A stretch of DNA of 64,000 nucleotides from Rhizopus arrhizus (Eukaryota; Mucoromycota; Mucoromycetes; Mucorales; Rhizopodaceae): positions 2,356,001 to 2,420,000 of the forward strand of contig JAKZZE010000002.1 of NCBI GenBank assembly GCA_024220505.1, in the 5' to 3' direction. Below are positions 35,692-47,721 of the stretch, piece after piece. Below the pieces are notes generated by a model. That model was not told the DNA's origin. It searched no databases and saw only the letters and a list, made by a program, of their open reading frames with translations. A program made the position numbers and the translations under genes. Each line of letters begins with the position of its first letter. Position 1 is the stretch's first letter.

Positions 35692-37320
35692 TTATTTGGG
35701 TTGTTGTTTCTTTTGTGTGCTACGTTTTAGGCCAGAAGAGGGCTTTGTGGGGTCACTGGCTTTGGCAACATCATTCAGACGACGTTCTTCAGCTTCCATT
35801 GCACGTCTGTATTGGCCATCGATCAAGGGTTTGAATGATTTGGAACGGGTCAAGCCAAAGTTAGTTGCGCGTGGTTTGCGGATATCGATGTCCATCTCGG
35901 GTAACCACCAAGGCAAGAGAGGCATACTATCACGGAAAAAGTAGCAAGCACCATGCAGGTATTTAGAGAACCGAGGGACTTCATGGACCAAGTGAGAATC
36001 CACCAATTTTGTAAGCCACTCGGGAGGTTCTTGACCAAGATGGGTTTGTAACTTGGTTTCCAAGACAGCATAAGGGAAACGACAGATTTCTTTTTCATCC
36101 AGCTGAGCAAAGGGATGATCGATACCTACATCAGGACGACGCCATTCACCTTCTTGACGTCTGATCTTGCCATCTCGGTTGTCTTCAAGAATAAAGGCCA
36201 GGTCGGTATCCAGACTCACACGGACACGCTGGTCGCCTGGTAACTGAAAGGCGGTACGGTTATAGAACGCACGCAACACTGGCTTCAGATGCTTCTCCTT
36301 GAATGATTTTTGCACACCCGAGGCGATGAACTCTGTATCTTTGCACACCTGCTCATCCACTCCTTTCTGTCTCAAACGATCCGTGATCTCTTCCGCCGTC
36401 AGCTCACCCTCTACAAATTTAGTGACATCATCCACATCCACCCGGAAACGATCCTTGACCGAGGCACCATCCAACCAGGGAGCATGATGTGTCTTGCGTT
36501 CGATAAAGACCTGTCGAGAATCCATCGGACCATACCATCTGAACCGGATGGCCTCAGCCCCTTCATCACGCTGCAGACGACCGGTGTAGAGATCAAAGTC
36601 TTCATTGTCATAATACACACTCGAGATCGCACTATCACTCGCCTCGTATTTCTTGTCCTTGTTGAAGATCAAGACAGGCAGATGAAGCATGATGATCGAT
36701 TTCACTTCAGTCACGTTGTCTGGGTGGATCCAATACTTGGCCGTGGCCCGTTCAAACGCGTTTTGATCACCACCTGCAGCCGCGTTACCCGTCCGAGGCT
36801 TACCTTGAAGACGACAGAGATCGTGCAGGGAGGAGATGTAGACGATGGCCACATCAAAGCGTTGCTTGTCCAGCGGCTTGGCTCGTAACTGGGGAATAAA
36901 GTCCTGCTGGAGGTGAAGACCGGTCCACTTGTCGTGCTTTTTGAGAATCTTTTGGAATCCGATATAGTTCAATCGGGTAAACTTGGCCAGGTCATTGACG
37001 TCAAAGAGGACTTCGGTCAGGGCATCGTCCATGATGTTCCAGTTTTGTTCAGAGGACCAAGAGGGGTTATTCATAAACGTCTGAAGCGTTCTCTCACAAT
37101 AACTGATACGTGCCTCGACTTCGGCCAGCTTGGCATTCATAAAGTCATATACCTTCTCCAACTCATTCTCAAGCAGATGAATAAAGTCCTTTTCGTCTTG
37201 CTCTGTCCAGCCGTGATCCAGCTGTCTTGCTTTTAATTCAGTTTTCAAGACGTCATAGTTGATATAAGATAGACGCCAGGGAGCAAAAATACCATTCTTG
37301 AGTTGAGCTGCAAATTTCAT
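35692..37320 (-). CDS. SPX-VTC polyphosphate polymerase (Vtc4-like) lacking a membrane domain
   Basis: An intronless 542-residue protein. An SPX domain occupies about 1-150 (MKFAAQLKNGIFAPWRLSYI at the start) and should sense inositol pyrophosphates. The VTC triphosphate-tunnel domain follows with the expected catalytic and substrate residues: YYDNEDFDLYTGRLQRD, AIRFRWYG, FIERKTH, AFYNRTAFQL, RVRVSLDTDL and YAVLETKL. In yeast these basic residues and the Glu line the tunnel of Vtc4, which makes polyphosphate from ATP at the vacuole. After LPWWLPEMDIDI the protein ends in a basic tail (KRSTQKKQQPK) without the usual three-helix membrane domain. The next gene on the same strand is a second VTC protein. 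Confidence 0.9.
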   Translation of the reverse strand: MKFAAQLKNGIFAPWRLSYINYDVLKTELKARQLDHGWTEQDEKDFIHLLENELEKVYDFMNAKLAEVEARISYCERTLQTFMNNPSWSSEQNWNIMDDALTEVLFDVNDLAKFTRLNYIGFQKILKKHDKWTGLHLQQDFIPQLRAKPLDKQRFDVAIVYISSLHDLCRLQGKPRTGNAAAGGDQNAFERATAKYWIHPDNVTEVKSIIMLHLPVLIFNKDKKYEASDSAISSVYYDNEDFDLYTGRLQRDEGAEAIRFRWYGPMDSRQVFIERKTHHAPWLDGASVKDRFRVDVDDVTKFVEGELTAEEITDRLRQKGVDEQVCKDTEFIASGVQKSFKEKHLKPVLRAFYNRTAFQLPGDQRVRVSLDTDLAFILEDNRDGKIRRQEGEWRRPDVGIDHPFAQLDEKEICRFPYAVLETKLQTHLGQEPPEWLTKLVDSHLVHEVPRFSKYLHGACYFFRDSMPLLPWWLPEMDIDIRKPRATNFGLTRSKSFKPLIDGQYRRAMEAEERRLNDVAKASDPTKPSSGLKRSTQKKQQPK

Positions 37321-37533
37321 TTTGTTTTGAAAAAAAAAAAAATAAAATAAAATAAAAAAAATAAAAAATGAAAAAAAAAAAACCAGGAAAATATAAAAAA
37401 AAAAAGAAAACCTATTTTTGGAACACCACAGCCAATTTTAATTTCCGTTACCGTTGTATTAAAAAAAGAAAATGAGGAAGAACAAATTTGCCGATTTTTT
37501 TTTATTATTAATAGTTTGTCATTTCAAACATTG

Positions 37534-39082
37534 TTATCCGGTTTGTTGTTTCGTTTGATTATTGGTTCCTAAATACGTAGTAGAAGAAGGAGGATGCTCC
37601 CAACGAAGTACAAAATTAAGCTATTGATCTGATCAGTTTTTTTCCCCTTTTTCCTTTTGATCCCTGATCACTTACCACTATGGCACCAACAAGTAAACAA
37701 CATAAGCCGATGGGGCCATAGATATCATCATATCGAATATGGGGTGTATTATGAATTTGATAGGCGCGGTACCTATATCTTCCGAAAGCGTAGAGTCCAA
37801 TGATGATGGCAATAGCGAAAAAGGTACCACCCGCTATCTTACTGATCCGATCACCAAAATTCAACAAGGTCAAGGCGGCCGTCATGATCAAGACAGAGAA
37901 TTGAAACCAGTGAATCATGGTACGTTCATTTGCCATGAATATCTTTGGTTCTATCCTACCTCCCTTTTTCTTCTTTTTTTCGCCTGCCGCGGTTAACATG
38001 TACCCCGCCGATTGATTGTTCCGGCCGTGGTAATACATCTCTCGAAAGGTCGGTAGGGCAGTGATGCTCGAACTCAACGTGGGTGCTTGGCCGCTCGAGA
38101 CAGGTTGCGACGTAAGGATGGGTGTGGTCAGAAATCGACGGGGGTTGTCTTTGGACGTCAGCCACCAGGGCAGCAGCACGCACTGATCCCGGTAGAGTCT
38201 CGCGATACCGTCGATAAAGAGAGAGAACCGAGGCACCTGTCGCAAGAGATTGTCAGGAAGTATCTGGGATACATCCCCTCTTGTCTCCAGCAGCGCGTAC
38301 TCACAACTATATCCTTTTTCCTCCTGTTCTTTGCTGTAGGTGACATCAGCGTAAAGTGATACAAGCAACCGCGGTGTTTGGTAAGATAACAAACACTGAT
38401 AGCTCGTAAACACCTTCGCCTTCAGTCCGTCCTCCAAGCCCGGTTGATGGTCCATCTCTTTCAAGTCTTGACAGATCACCTGACTGTCCTCATCCGCTTG
38501 GAGTGCAGATGTATAGTATGAAAGGTGATCAAAATCAAAAAAGACAGAATGACAAGAGTATGGAAGGATGTGTGAGGTAGGTAGATGAAAGAGTAAGATG
38601 GCTCGAACTTGTTCTGTGTCCACTGGATCGATCCAATAGAATACTGGGGACTCGTTAGAAGATTGATTAGTAGATTGAGTCAGTTTAGTGTATAAGACAT
38701 CCAGCCTTTGCGTATCCAGACAGGCTGCTTCCTCTGGTATGGGTATGCATTGGTGTAACAACATGTTGTGTTCATGCACCAATTGCTCAATGATTTTGTA
38801 ATTCAATCGAATGAATTTAGCCAACTCACGCATATCAGCCAAGATGTCGATCCACATCTTTTTGTCTCTTTCTGCATAAGCCATCCTTGATTCAATCTCC
38901 CGTTCCTTTCTTCGGACAAAAAGATCCACCTTTTCTATTTCTATTTTAAGCGCGGATATAAACTCATCCTCCTCTTGCCAATTCTCTGCAAATAAATTTA
39001 AAGCATCATGAATGACTTCATAAGATACGTATTCAGCAGACCAAGGCGTAAACTGATTTGAATAAATTAGATCAGAAAACAT
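37534..39082 (-). CDS. VTC accessory subunit (SPX + degenerate VTC + membrane domain)
   Basis: Two exons (39082-37676 and 37620-37534) give 497 residues. The last exon (LNFVLRWEHPPSSTTYLGTN) is joined by GTAAGT...AATAG; reading through would give a false end at 37616. The N-terminus is SPX-like (FTPWSAEYVSYEVIHDAL, ADMRELAKFIRLNYKIIEQL). The VTC region is shortened and lacks the Arg/Lys tunnel residues: YYTSALQ replaces LYTGRLQ, and ICQDL sits where RFRW is expected. The C-terminal part has three membrane helices (FQFSVLIMTAALTLLNFGD, GGTFFAIAIIIGLYAFGRYR, IGLCCLLVGAIVV). It looks like a non-catalytic Vtc2/3-type subunit. The Met at 39082 is preferred because SPX normally starts at residue 1; Mets at 39112 and 39097 are in frame. 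Confidence 0.85.
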
Positions 39083-39112
39083 GAAAGAAAAAGTGTGCAT
39101 AAACAAAAACAT

Positions 39113-39495
39113 TGCTCCATCACTATTTTTCCGGTTTCAAACAACCAAAAAAAGTTTTTTTTTCAGAGACCCCATGTTATTTGTTGTGTTTATAAAATTC
39201 CAGATTAAATAAATAATGCTTTGAAAGTGTGATGCTGAATCAAAAAAAGTTGATATAAATAGATTGCTTTGGATTATTATTATTTTTCATAGTCTGTTTA
39301 GGTCAATAACCTTGTATTTCCTTTTTTGTGTTACAATCTTGTCATTATTTCCTAACAATCAAAAAAAAAAAGTCTCAACTTGCCATTCGACTGTTCTTTC
39401 CTTTCTTTTATTTTAACAAAAAAAATAGAAATGAATGAAAATAAAGGTTAATATGTTAAGAATTATGTACTATTTATTTACAACTTTGCACACTT

Positions 39496-39538
<43 letters not shown>

Positions 39539-39929
39539 CCTCCGATCATTGTAGAATAACCGACGCTTGTTTCAAGACATTATAAAATAGGATGAAACAC
39601 ACTTTGGAAAAGAATTTTAAAGTCACTGGGCGATTAATAATCCATTTGATACACATAAATAGTCTCTACGTGCTTTATTTTTTATATAAAAAGGAACTCA
39701 TGAGCAAAGAGGCTGTGTTCATTTGAAATTAACCTCGGTACAGAAAGGGCTTTGTCCCAAAAATGGGAATTTTTGACCAACAGCCAGTCCTCTATTAGAC
39801 TACGCTTTTCAACAGAAAGTGACAGAACAATTTTCTTTTAAAACAAAGACAATCGGATGATCACCCAAAGCTGATTTGATGCTACATCCATCACTTTATT
39901 CGTTGATTTCAAAGATACCATTTCAACCA
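39113..39929. other. Intergenic region with long poly-T tract
   Basis: No gene seen up to 39930. It includes an uninterrupted run of about 39 T at 39500-39538. Confidence 0.6.
39500..39538. repeat. Poly-T tract (about 39 nt)
   Basis: Homopolymer; its exact length is likely uncertain in any assembly. Confidence 0.9.
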
Positions 39930-40166
39930 TTACGGATCGATTAAGGCAGGTCTGATGTTCTCACTTGGTTTCTGACAACCAAAATAGATAATTGACCCAT
40001 CTTTAGACTGAATGGTCTCGAGGAAACCAAAGTCTTTACAATCATCATGGCCATAGACTTCTTTGTACTCATGCTGACTATTTTATTTCGAGTACTTCAA
40101 GTCAATCTTGCGGTAGTTTCAATACAAAAGACTTGTACCAAAAGGATTTTGAGTACATCGAACACA
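39930..40166 (-). CDS. Small coding-like exon pair, partial or relic
   Basis: A minus-strand stretch reads as protein without interruption: QHEYKEVYGHDDCKDFGFLE, then SKDGSIIYFGCQKPSENIRP and a stop at 39930-39932. It has a good acceptor at 40078-40079 and a plausible preceding micro-exon (40166-40139, phase-compatible, giving a Cys at the junction). I could not find a start codon upstream. It could be the end of a small Cys-containing secreted protein or the remains of one. No family recognised. Confidence 0.35.
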
Positions 40167-40452
40167 GCTGTAGAGAAAGATGACGAAAAAGATTAAAATA
40201 CAAATCTATGTTTGTGAGAGTATCATTCACTTCATCCTCTTGCTGTGATTGTTCACAGCATGCTTTGTTTCAAAAAGAATGGATTCACTGTTTTTTTTGT
40301 TTTTGGACTTGTACAATTTAGTTTTAAAGATTTTATTTAATTTCACATCTATTTTTTTTAAAAAAAAAAGGGGGAGAGGAGGAAGACTATGCATACAATT
40401 CACAAAAATACAGCGAATAAAGAAGGTTTTGATGAGATTCTATAAAAGACAT

Positions 40453-43400
40453 TCAACGTCTTCCTTTTCTCTTGAAATAGACCATCATCAAAAAGACAAA
40501 TACATTAAAGAAAAAGAAGGCGATCAAGATACCAAAATTTCTCCATTTGTTAGCCGCACTCCAACCCATGTTGGTTTCATAAAACTCGGCACCGGATTTG
40601 TAAGTACAGTAACCACACTGTTCAGGCTGAGCTGCGTCAGGATTTGCAATGTAACCCGGTGCGGTTGACATGAATGCCTGGCTGTACTCACCACAGCTTT
40701 GACCTGGTGGAGGTGAAAACTTCAAGAGATCCTCCTCAGTACAGACCACAGTAAGATCCTCAAGCTCATTGACCGCCAAACCTTCAATGTAATAGTGGAA
40801 GGGGTCGAGCCAATACATCCATGAACTCCAAAAGTGAGGCATGGCCGCAGGGGATTGCATGAGACCACAAAAGAGGATGAGGATAGAGATAAACAGAGGA
40901 TTGATCACAGCGGCCATCGTGGGCAATTCAGCTACGGCAGCAATCACAAAGCCCAAAGTGACAGCCCAGCAGACGAGAACGACAAAGGTAATGTAGAAAT
41001 AACCACATGCCTGAGGTGTGTTGGTCATACCTGCGGTCCAGTAAAAGCCACACATGTAGGCAGCTGCGAAAAAGAAAATGTAAGGCAACTCGACCAGAAT
41101 AGCCGAGATACCAAAGGGTAACCAACCATAATAACGAGAGGCATACTCCCGACGGAAATAGATGCGTTCCGTCATAAACTTGGGCTGAGCCAAGATGATC
41201 ATGGTCATGGCCATAATAAAGGTACTAAAGAGCGCAAAGACCTTGTAGAGCATATCAGAGGAAGACGTACCCAGTTTCCAAAACGTGAAGCCGGTGATCA
41301 AGGAGGTAAACATCAAGTTCATGAAACGACCAATGTTGTAATCCGGCGTACGCCAGTAGGCAAGCGCCATACGGCCCATGACAAGACGGAACTGGGTCGT
41401 AAAGGGCGTTGCATACGTTTGTGCCGGACGGCTTGGTTTCTTATCCGCCGTTCGATCGATTTCATCCAACTCATCCGCCAGTGCCTTGGCCTCCTCTGAT
41501 TTTTCCCAAACGTCTGCCCAGTCTCTTGTGGCCTTACCGGCCGTACCAGCCCCGACGACCTCCAGAATGTACTCGGCCGGGTTTGCGTCGGGAGAGCATC
41601 GAGGTCCGCCATGACGTTCGAAATAGTCAATCATCGTCCGTGAATCCTTTCCGATCTCACCATGATAGGCCGTACGGCCACCACGGACAAGAAGCAAGAG
41701 GTGATCAAAATGTTCAAAGAGAATGGCCGAGGGTTGGTGAATCGTACAGAGCACGGGCCATCCGGCATCAGCCAGTTTGCGGATGAATCGAATGATGTTG
41801 TAGGAGCTCTGAGCGTCTAGACCCGAGGTGGGTTCATCCAAAAAGAGCAGCTGGGGTTTGCCTACGAGCTCCAGACCGATCGTCAACCGCTTCCGTTCCT
41901 CGATCGAGATACCAAAGCCTGAGCCGACATCGCCAATTTGAGCATCTCCGATATCGTCCATCTCGAGCAGCTGGATGATCTGTTCCACATAGCCGTATTT
42001 CTCCTCTCTCGACACCTCGGCCGATTGGCGTAAACAAGCCGAGAATTGAAGGGCCTCGCGAACGGTCACTTTGGGTTGATGGATATCCATCTGCTCACAA
42101 TACCCAGTGATTCGCTCAAAGTCGTTCATCAACGCCTCACCATTGAGATACACGTTCCCTTCCACCTTGCCAATCGTCTTTCGACGCGCAAGGACGTCCA
42201 GCAAGGTCGTCTTGCCTGCGCCTGAGGAGCCCATGAGGGCCGTGAGATGGCCTGGTTTGACAATACCGCCGATATCATTCAACAATTGAAGCGAGCCGCC
42301 CTTGATAGGCACCGTATAATTGATGTGCTGCCACGAGAACGTCGTGCCGGAAGAGATCTTGTCCATGTTCTCCGTCACCTTGTTCTGTTTCCATCGGCGC
42401 TCATCTTCTTCTTCAGCCGTACGTGGCTTGGGCGCCTTGCCGGGAAGATACAGTTTGGTCAGTGATGAGGCCTTGCTCATACCACACCATTCCATTGCCA
42501 AGGCGGTCATCAAGGTAAAGAAGAGAAAGAAGGCAACGACGACCACAAAGTCCGGGGCCCACAATTGCCAGGGCTTGTAGTCAAGAGCTGCCAGCAGGTA
42601 GGCATCACCTTGAACATAATTCTGTCCTGGTATGCCTCCTTGCATCGTACAGACCTTGTAATTCCAATCATCGTATCCTGGGCCATACGGGATCGCGTTC
42701 CCAGCTCCTTCGCATGAATAGATCTGGCCGTGCATCTCGTTGGACAACAAAGCCTTGTAGGCATACGTGATTGGATTGATGTAATAAATCCAAAAGAGCC
42801 AGGGATGCATCTTCTTGTAAGGAATGGTGTAACCTGTATAAGACGTGATGGCGATCAGCAACACACCAGTGATTTGCGTGGCAAGGAAGAAGCTGGATGT
42901 GATGGCACCAAAGAAACGGAAAAAGCCGTTCATGCACATGTTGATAAAGAAAAGCACAATAAAGAAAGTGAAGAATCGACCGGCGGTCAAGTTCAAACCC
43001 ATCATAAAGTAAGAACAGATTTCAAACAGCAGGACTATCAAACGGATTAGGAAAAAAAAAGTATGGCGCGCTTTTGATCTCTACCTTGAACGATAGCATA
43101 TGGAACATCCATCACCACTTGAGCAATATAAAAGGCAGAGGGTCGATAGAGAGCATACTGCTTGTGCTTTTCGAGAATCGGCCGACCGGTCAGGAACCGG
43201 ACCAATTCGGATTGTGAGATGAAGGAATTGAAGAGGACAGAAAAGAAAAGAGCACCACTGCGTGAGAAGGCACCTGTGGCGGTCAGTGGGATTTGAAAGA
43301 AACAGGAAGCGGTAATCAAGGATTGGATGAGGATGGTGCCATACCGGGAGATCAGGGCCTCTCGGTCCTTGATCAGCAGATGATGCTGACGGATGGTGAG

Positions 43401-44942
43401 GGCCTTGACTTGCTGAAAGAATGAAGCAGTGAAGGGAGATGACTTGGATGCTCTCTTTTGATGCTCTTCTCGAATGGCATCTTCAAAGGCAGCAGCCTTG
43501 TTTTCGCTTTGGATCTGTTCCTTGTAATCGTTAAAGTCTTGGATCATTTTCTGGTAGATCTCGGACTGGTTATACCGTTCTTGGAATTCAGAGGCATGCT
43601 TGGGTGCGCTTTCCTCATACCCCGGTCGGAACTCTCGCTCAAGAGGATTACAAAGGCCAGTGAGAAAATCCGGTATGGATTTACGTGGGGGACAGTAGAA
43701 GCCGAGAGATTCAAAATAGGCCTTTGCTCCACTGGAAGGACCGAAATAGATACAGTGACCTTCGTCCAAGACCAAGACTTTATCAAACACATTAAAAATA
43801 CTGTTGGAAGCTTGATAGAGGGTAGCAATGGTCGTGATGTCAAAGATATCAGTCATGATCCGAAGAGAACGGACATAGTCAAGGGCTGAAGCAGCATCCA
43901 GACCACGTGTTGAGCAATCCCAGCAGTTGATCGTACTTCGTGTCGTCATCTGTTCTGCGATCGACAGACGCTTGCGTTCACCACCCGAGAGCCCACGAAC
44001 GAAAGCATTGCCGACCATGGTGCTCATTTGCTTTGTTAGGCCGAGCATGTTGCCTAGCAAATAAAGCACACGGTTGACAAAATCAGATTTACTCTGTTCC
44101 GGAAGACGTTTTCCTGGTGTCTTGGTTCTCAGGGCAAACTGAAGGGTCTGCTTGGTTGTCAGTGTGGGATAGTGCTGATCTTCTTCTTCATTGTAGCATA
44201 CTTGACCTTGATAGCGTTGAGAAAATAACTTGGGATCGATACCACCATAGCTGATGGTACCATCGATCTTTGTGTAAGATCCACGCATGTTGGCAATCAC
44301 TTTAAGGAATGAACTGCATCCGGCCCCAGGACGGCCGAGGACGAGGAGCATTTCGCCATCTCGGCAACACCCTGTCAGGTTATCCAAAATGATTTTTGTG
44401 CTCGATTGGTTTTTCTTGAACATTTTCCAAAATTTGAGAACAGACATGATGTTTGAGAGAACGGTTGGAATCGAGAATGCATCAGCACCAAGACCCTAAA
44501 AAAGAGATTAGAAGAGGAACAAGGCCATGAACGAATGCTTACCTCAACATGAAGGCCTTCCCAAAAGACGCCCAGATGCTTGCGTTTTTTTCCATTGGCA
44601 TCTAATTCTTTAGAGACACCGCGTAAGAATTCAGTCAGATCAAACTCTTCCATCTTTTCTCCTTCTTCTACCTTTGCAGGCGTTGTCCGTTGACTCATTG
44701 CGGTCAATTCTCGACAAAGTTCTTGGTATTGACTTTTGGCATCTAAAATAGCATGAATTAATTCTAAATTCATATTTCATTCCAAAAAAAAATTCACCTT
44801 CAATATTCACTTGGTCTACTTCAGATTCGCCAAATGTGCCCTGTTGATGATATTGATGTCCATCAACCGTACTGGTGAGTGAATTATCATCCCGTTTATT
44901 GGGATTATGTGAATTTGATTCTAAATTACTTTTTTCTTTCAT
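40453..44942 (-). CDS. Pleiotropic drug resistance ABC transporter (ABCG/PDR, full-size)
   Basis: Four exons (44942-44798, 44742-44543, 44495-43085, 43034-40453) give 1445 residues, a normal PDR length. The order is NBD-TMD-NBD-TMD. NBD1 has the fungal-type degenerate Walker A GRPGAGCSS, signature VRGLSGGERKR and Walker B region WDCSTRGLD. TMD1 includes GLNLTAGRFFTFFIVLFFIN. NBD2 has canonical Walker A GSSGAGKTT, signature ISIEERKRLTIG, Walker B LLFLDEPTSGLD and switch His in CTIHQPSA. TMD2 ends in FKRKGRR. The asymmetry (degenerate NBD1, intact NBD2) is typical of PDR pumps at the plasma membrane, which export azoles, other xenobiotics or lipids. The substrate cannot be inferred. Confidence 0.95.
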
Positions 44943-46056
44943 AAAAAAAAGGACGCAGGAATAAAAAAAAAAAAAAAAAAAATGATGAAATAGGTAAACT
45001 TTTTTTGAAGAAACAAACTAAAACTTTTATAATCTCAACGCATAATCCAATTTTTACTTTTATTTTTATTTTTATTGAGCAAATCTTCTTTTATAAGCAC
45101 AAGCTTAATAAATAAACATATGTTAACTTGATCTCTTACTTTGCTTGTACGCTTCTTTTTTTTTAGGAATTCAGAAATTGTATGTTATTGTTCTATGAAT
45201 TCGGTAAAACTCATCCCGCTGTCCGACTATAACAAAATCTAACACCATATGCATAATATGAAACTTTACGGTAATGAATGAATTGGTGTTGATCTGGCAA
45301 ATCTCACTTTATCAGTATTTTAACCACTGCATATTAATCTATAAACATGATGTTTTAAAGGACAACATATGAGCGTCATCATACTATCACTACTAACCAA
45401 TCTATTTGGAGCGTCGGAGCCATTAGACAGAAACTTCATTTTCTGTAAAAACCTAAACCAATCAAAAAAAAATTATATTGGGTATAATATCATAGATGAC
45501 AATTACTGCTAATATAAAGGTATTGATCTATAAAGAAGGAATACGGGGGGGGGTTTTACTAGTTAATAGACAAATAGCAAGCATTGTAAATTAGAACATC
45601 TTTATTGATATCTCATTCATAAAAAGGTTGATTGGGTATAAAAGTTTTGAAACAAAGACTTTGTCCACTAAAGACCAAATTTTTTAATTTGTTAATCATT
45701 CTTAACTGTCTTTTTCTACTTTCTACAACCTTATCACCAAGTGATTTTCGGACGTATCGGTTATCTCTAAGCCCAATTATTTTCACTGTCCAATACAACG
45801 TTTACAACAATCTTCAAGTAAGTTGAAGAACTGATATAAATCATCTTGAAATGGCCTTTATATCAGCTTTTTTTTTGTTTCGTGATAAGCAATTCAAGAT
45901 GACCGAAACTCGCTTTCAATGCTTTTTTTTTTCAAAGACATATTAAAACGTAAATGTCAAACAAAGGAGATAAGGGTACACTGTTGTATGCTATTTGTCT
46001 CTTTAATGTGAGGTGCTATAATGTAAAATATTCTTTTCTATGCACACAATTATTTC
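44943..46056. other. Intergenic region
   Basis: About 1.1 kb, AT-rich, with a poly-A run near 44966-44983 and a G8 run near 45545. The frames at 45613-45826 on both strands mirror each other and look like noise. Confidence 0.5.
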
Positions 46057-46164
46057 AGAAAGTAATGTCGCGACCTTTAAAATAAACGTCGGTTATTTAC
46101 AGCAAGATTCTCTTTTCCAAAGTAAATGTCGTTTATTTTTAAAGTTTGCGACATTACTTTTTGG
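46057..46164. mobile_element. Short MITE related to the Tc1-like element
   Basis: About 108 bp. Left AGAAAGTAATGTCGCGACCT is mirrored at the right end, whose reverse complement starts CCAAAAAGTAATGTCGCAAA. The inverted match spans about 33 bp. AGAAAG[C/T]A[A/G]TGTCGC is shared with the terminal region of the large element at 28129. No coding capacity. Confidence 0.6.
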
Positions 46165-46265
46165 AATGGTTCTATATGCATGGGAAAAAATTATTCCCTT
46201 TTTTTTTCTTTTGAATGTTTGTTCTCAAGATTCTTTTTTCCCACTCCTTTATTTTGACTTCTCCA

Positions 46266-47192
46266 ATGTCTCTTTCAAGCATTAAGAAAATAGCACCACA
46301 GACAACCTCATTATTCATTTGTGACATTCAGGAACGCTTTAAGGGTATTATTTGGCAATACCCTTCTGTTATTTCTGTTGCAGGAAAAATGGTACACTCT
46401 TTTATTTCTTTCTCTTTTTGTTTCTAAAACTGGATGAATATCAATAGATAAAAGCTAGTAAAATATTAGATATTCCTGTTGTTGTTACAGAGCAGTATCC
46501 TAAAGGTATATAAAAATAATACATTTTACTTTTAATAATAATTAAAATAAAACAAAAAAAAAGCATTCGGAAAAACGGTTTCTGAATTGGATATCTCTGA
46601 TGCTGCTATTTGTGTTGAGAAGACTAAATTTAGTATGTATGTACCCAAGGTAGCTGATATGTTAAAGGAAAAGAATACAAAATCAGTTATTTTAGTCGGA
46701 ATAGAGGTACAATGAGTTTTATAAAGACGTTAGAAACACAAAATACTTACTGTTATTAGAGCCATGTTTGTGTACTTCAAACCGCTCTTGAATTAATCGA
46801 AAATAATTACGATGTTCATGTTCTGGCGGATGGTATCTCTTCTCAGAATCACCCAGAAATTGATATTGCAATTGCTGTAAGTTTACATATTGTCTTATGG
46901 TTTACATGCGTATTAATCATGTGTATACATAGCGTATGAGATCTGCAGGTGCAGTTATTACTACTTCAGAATCTGTTCTATTCCAATTAGTTCAAGATGC
47001 CAAGCATGAGAAATTTAAAAGCATCAGTGGTTTAGTAAAGGATTACATGGAAGCTACAAAGGTTAACAAACTTTTGTACAAATCTTCTAATCTTTAAAAT
47101 AAACTTCATCTTCACAGATGCTAGTACAGAAAGAACCTGAAAGCCATTCTCAAAATATGATCCATAAAGTACAAACTTTTTTATTTTCATAA
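46266..47192 (+). CDS. Isochorismatase-like cysteine hydrolase (ISOC1/2 type)
   Basis: Six exons (46266-46391, 46448-46505, 46564-46706, 46760-46876, 46933-47061, 47118-47192) give 215 residues. The catalytic triad is visible: Asp in FICDIQERF, Lys in CVEKTKF, and Cys in [14 protein letters not shown]. Supporting motifs are [25 protein letters not shown] and [19 protein letters not shown]. This is the layout of the eukaryotic ISOC1/ISOC2 branch, for which the natural reaction is not settled. The first exon is preceded by 5' sequence adjacent to a small MITE. Confidence 0.9.
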
Positions 47193-47721
47193 AGAAAAAA
47201 ATTATAAGCAAGTAACAGATGCATAACTCCATTTTGGATACCACAGCTGCAGAGCTATTGTCAAGTACATATCTTTTGTCGTACTTATGAAGGACTTCAA
47301 TATTTCTAAACAGTAATTTATTTGGTTCAGTAGTATCCATGTCAAACATAATCTTTTATTTTACATCATGTACTTTAAAAAAAAACACGCTTTAAAACAG
47401 CTAGCCACTTCAATAGTTTACTTGACACCAAGTGAAATATAACAAAGTCACATTCACCTTTGATGTCAAATAAGAATCTTCAAGTGCAAATAAATTGCTG
47501 AAAAAAAAGAAAAGAAAAGCCAACCAAAAAGTAATTTTAAATCATTACCTTGCTAACGCAAATCTTGGTATGTTTTAACTTGATTACATATTTATGCCAT
47601 TTATTTACAATGATTTGTTCCTAGCCATATTAGCAGAGTAATATAATAATAAATTACCTGGCCATATAATGAGAGAGGGGGAGGGAGGAGGGACTAATTA
47701 CAAAAAATAAAGTAGCCAGCT
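47193..47721. other. Spacer with possible minus-strand gene relic
   Basis: A minus-strand stretch at about 47210-47349 (FDMDTTEPNKLLFRNIEVLH) and another at about 47410-47490 read like protein but are not joined by clear splice sites and have no recognisable family. They may be a decayed insertion. Otherwise empty. Confidence 0.3.

Noticed and set aside
36310..36888. 192-aa plus-strand frame inside the VTC polymerase gene
   Set aside because: Antisense shadow of a well-supported coding sequence.
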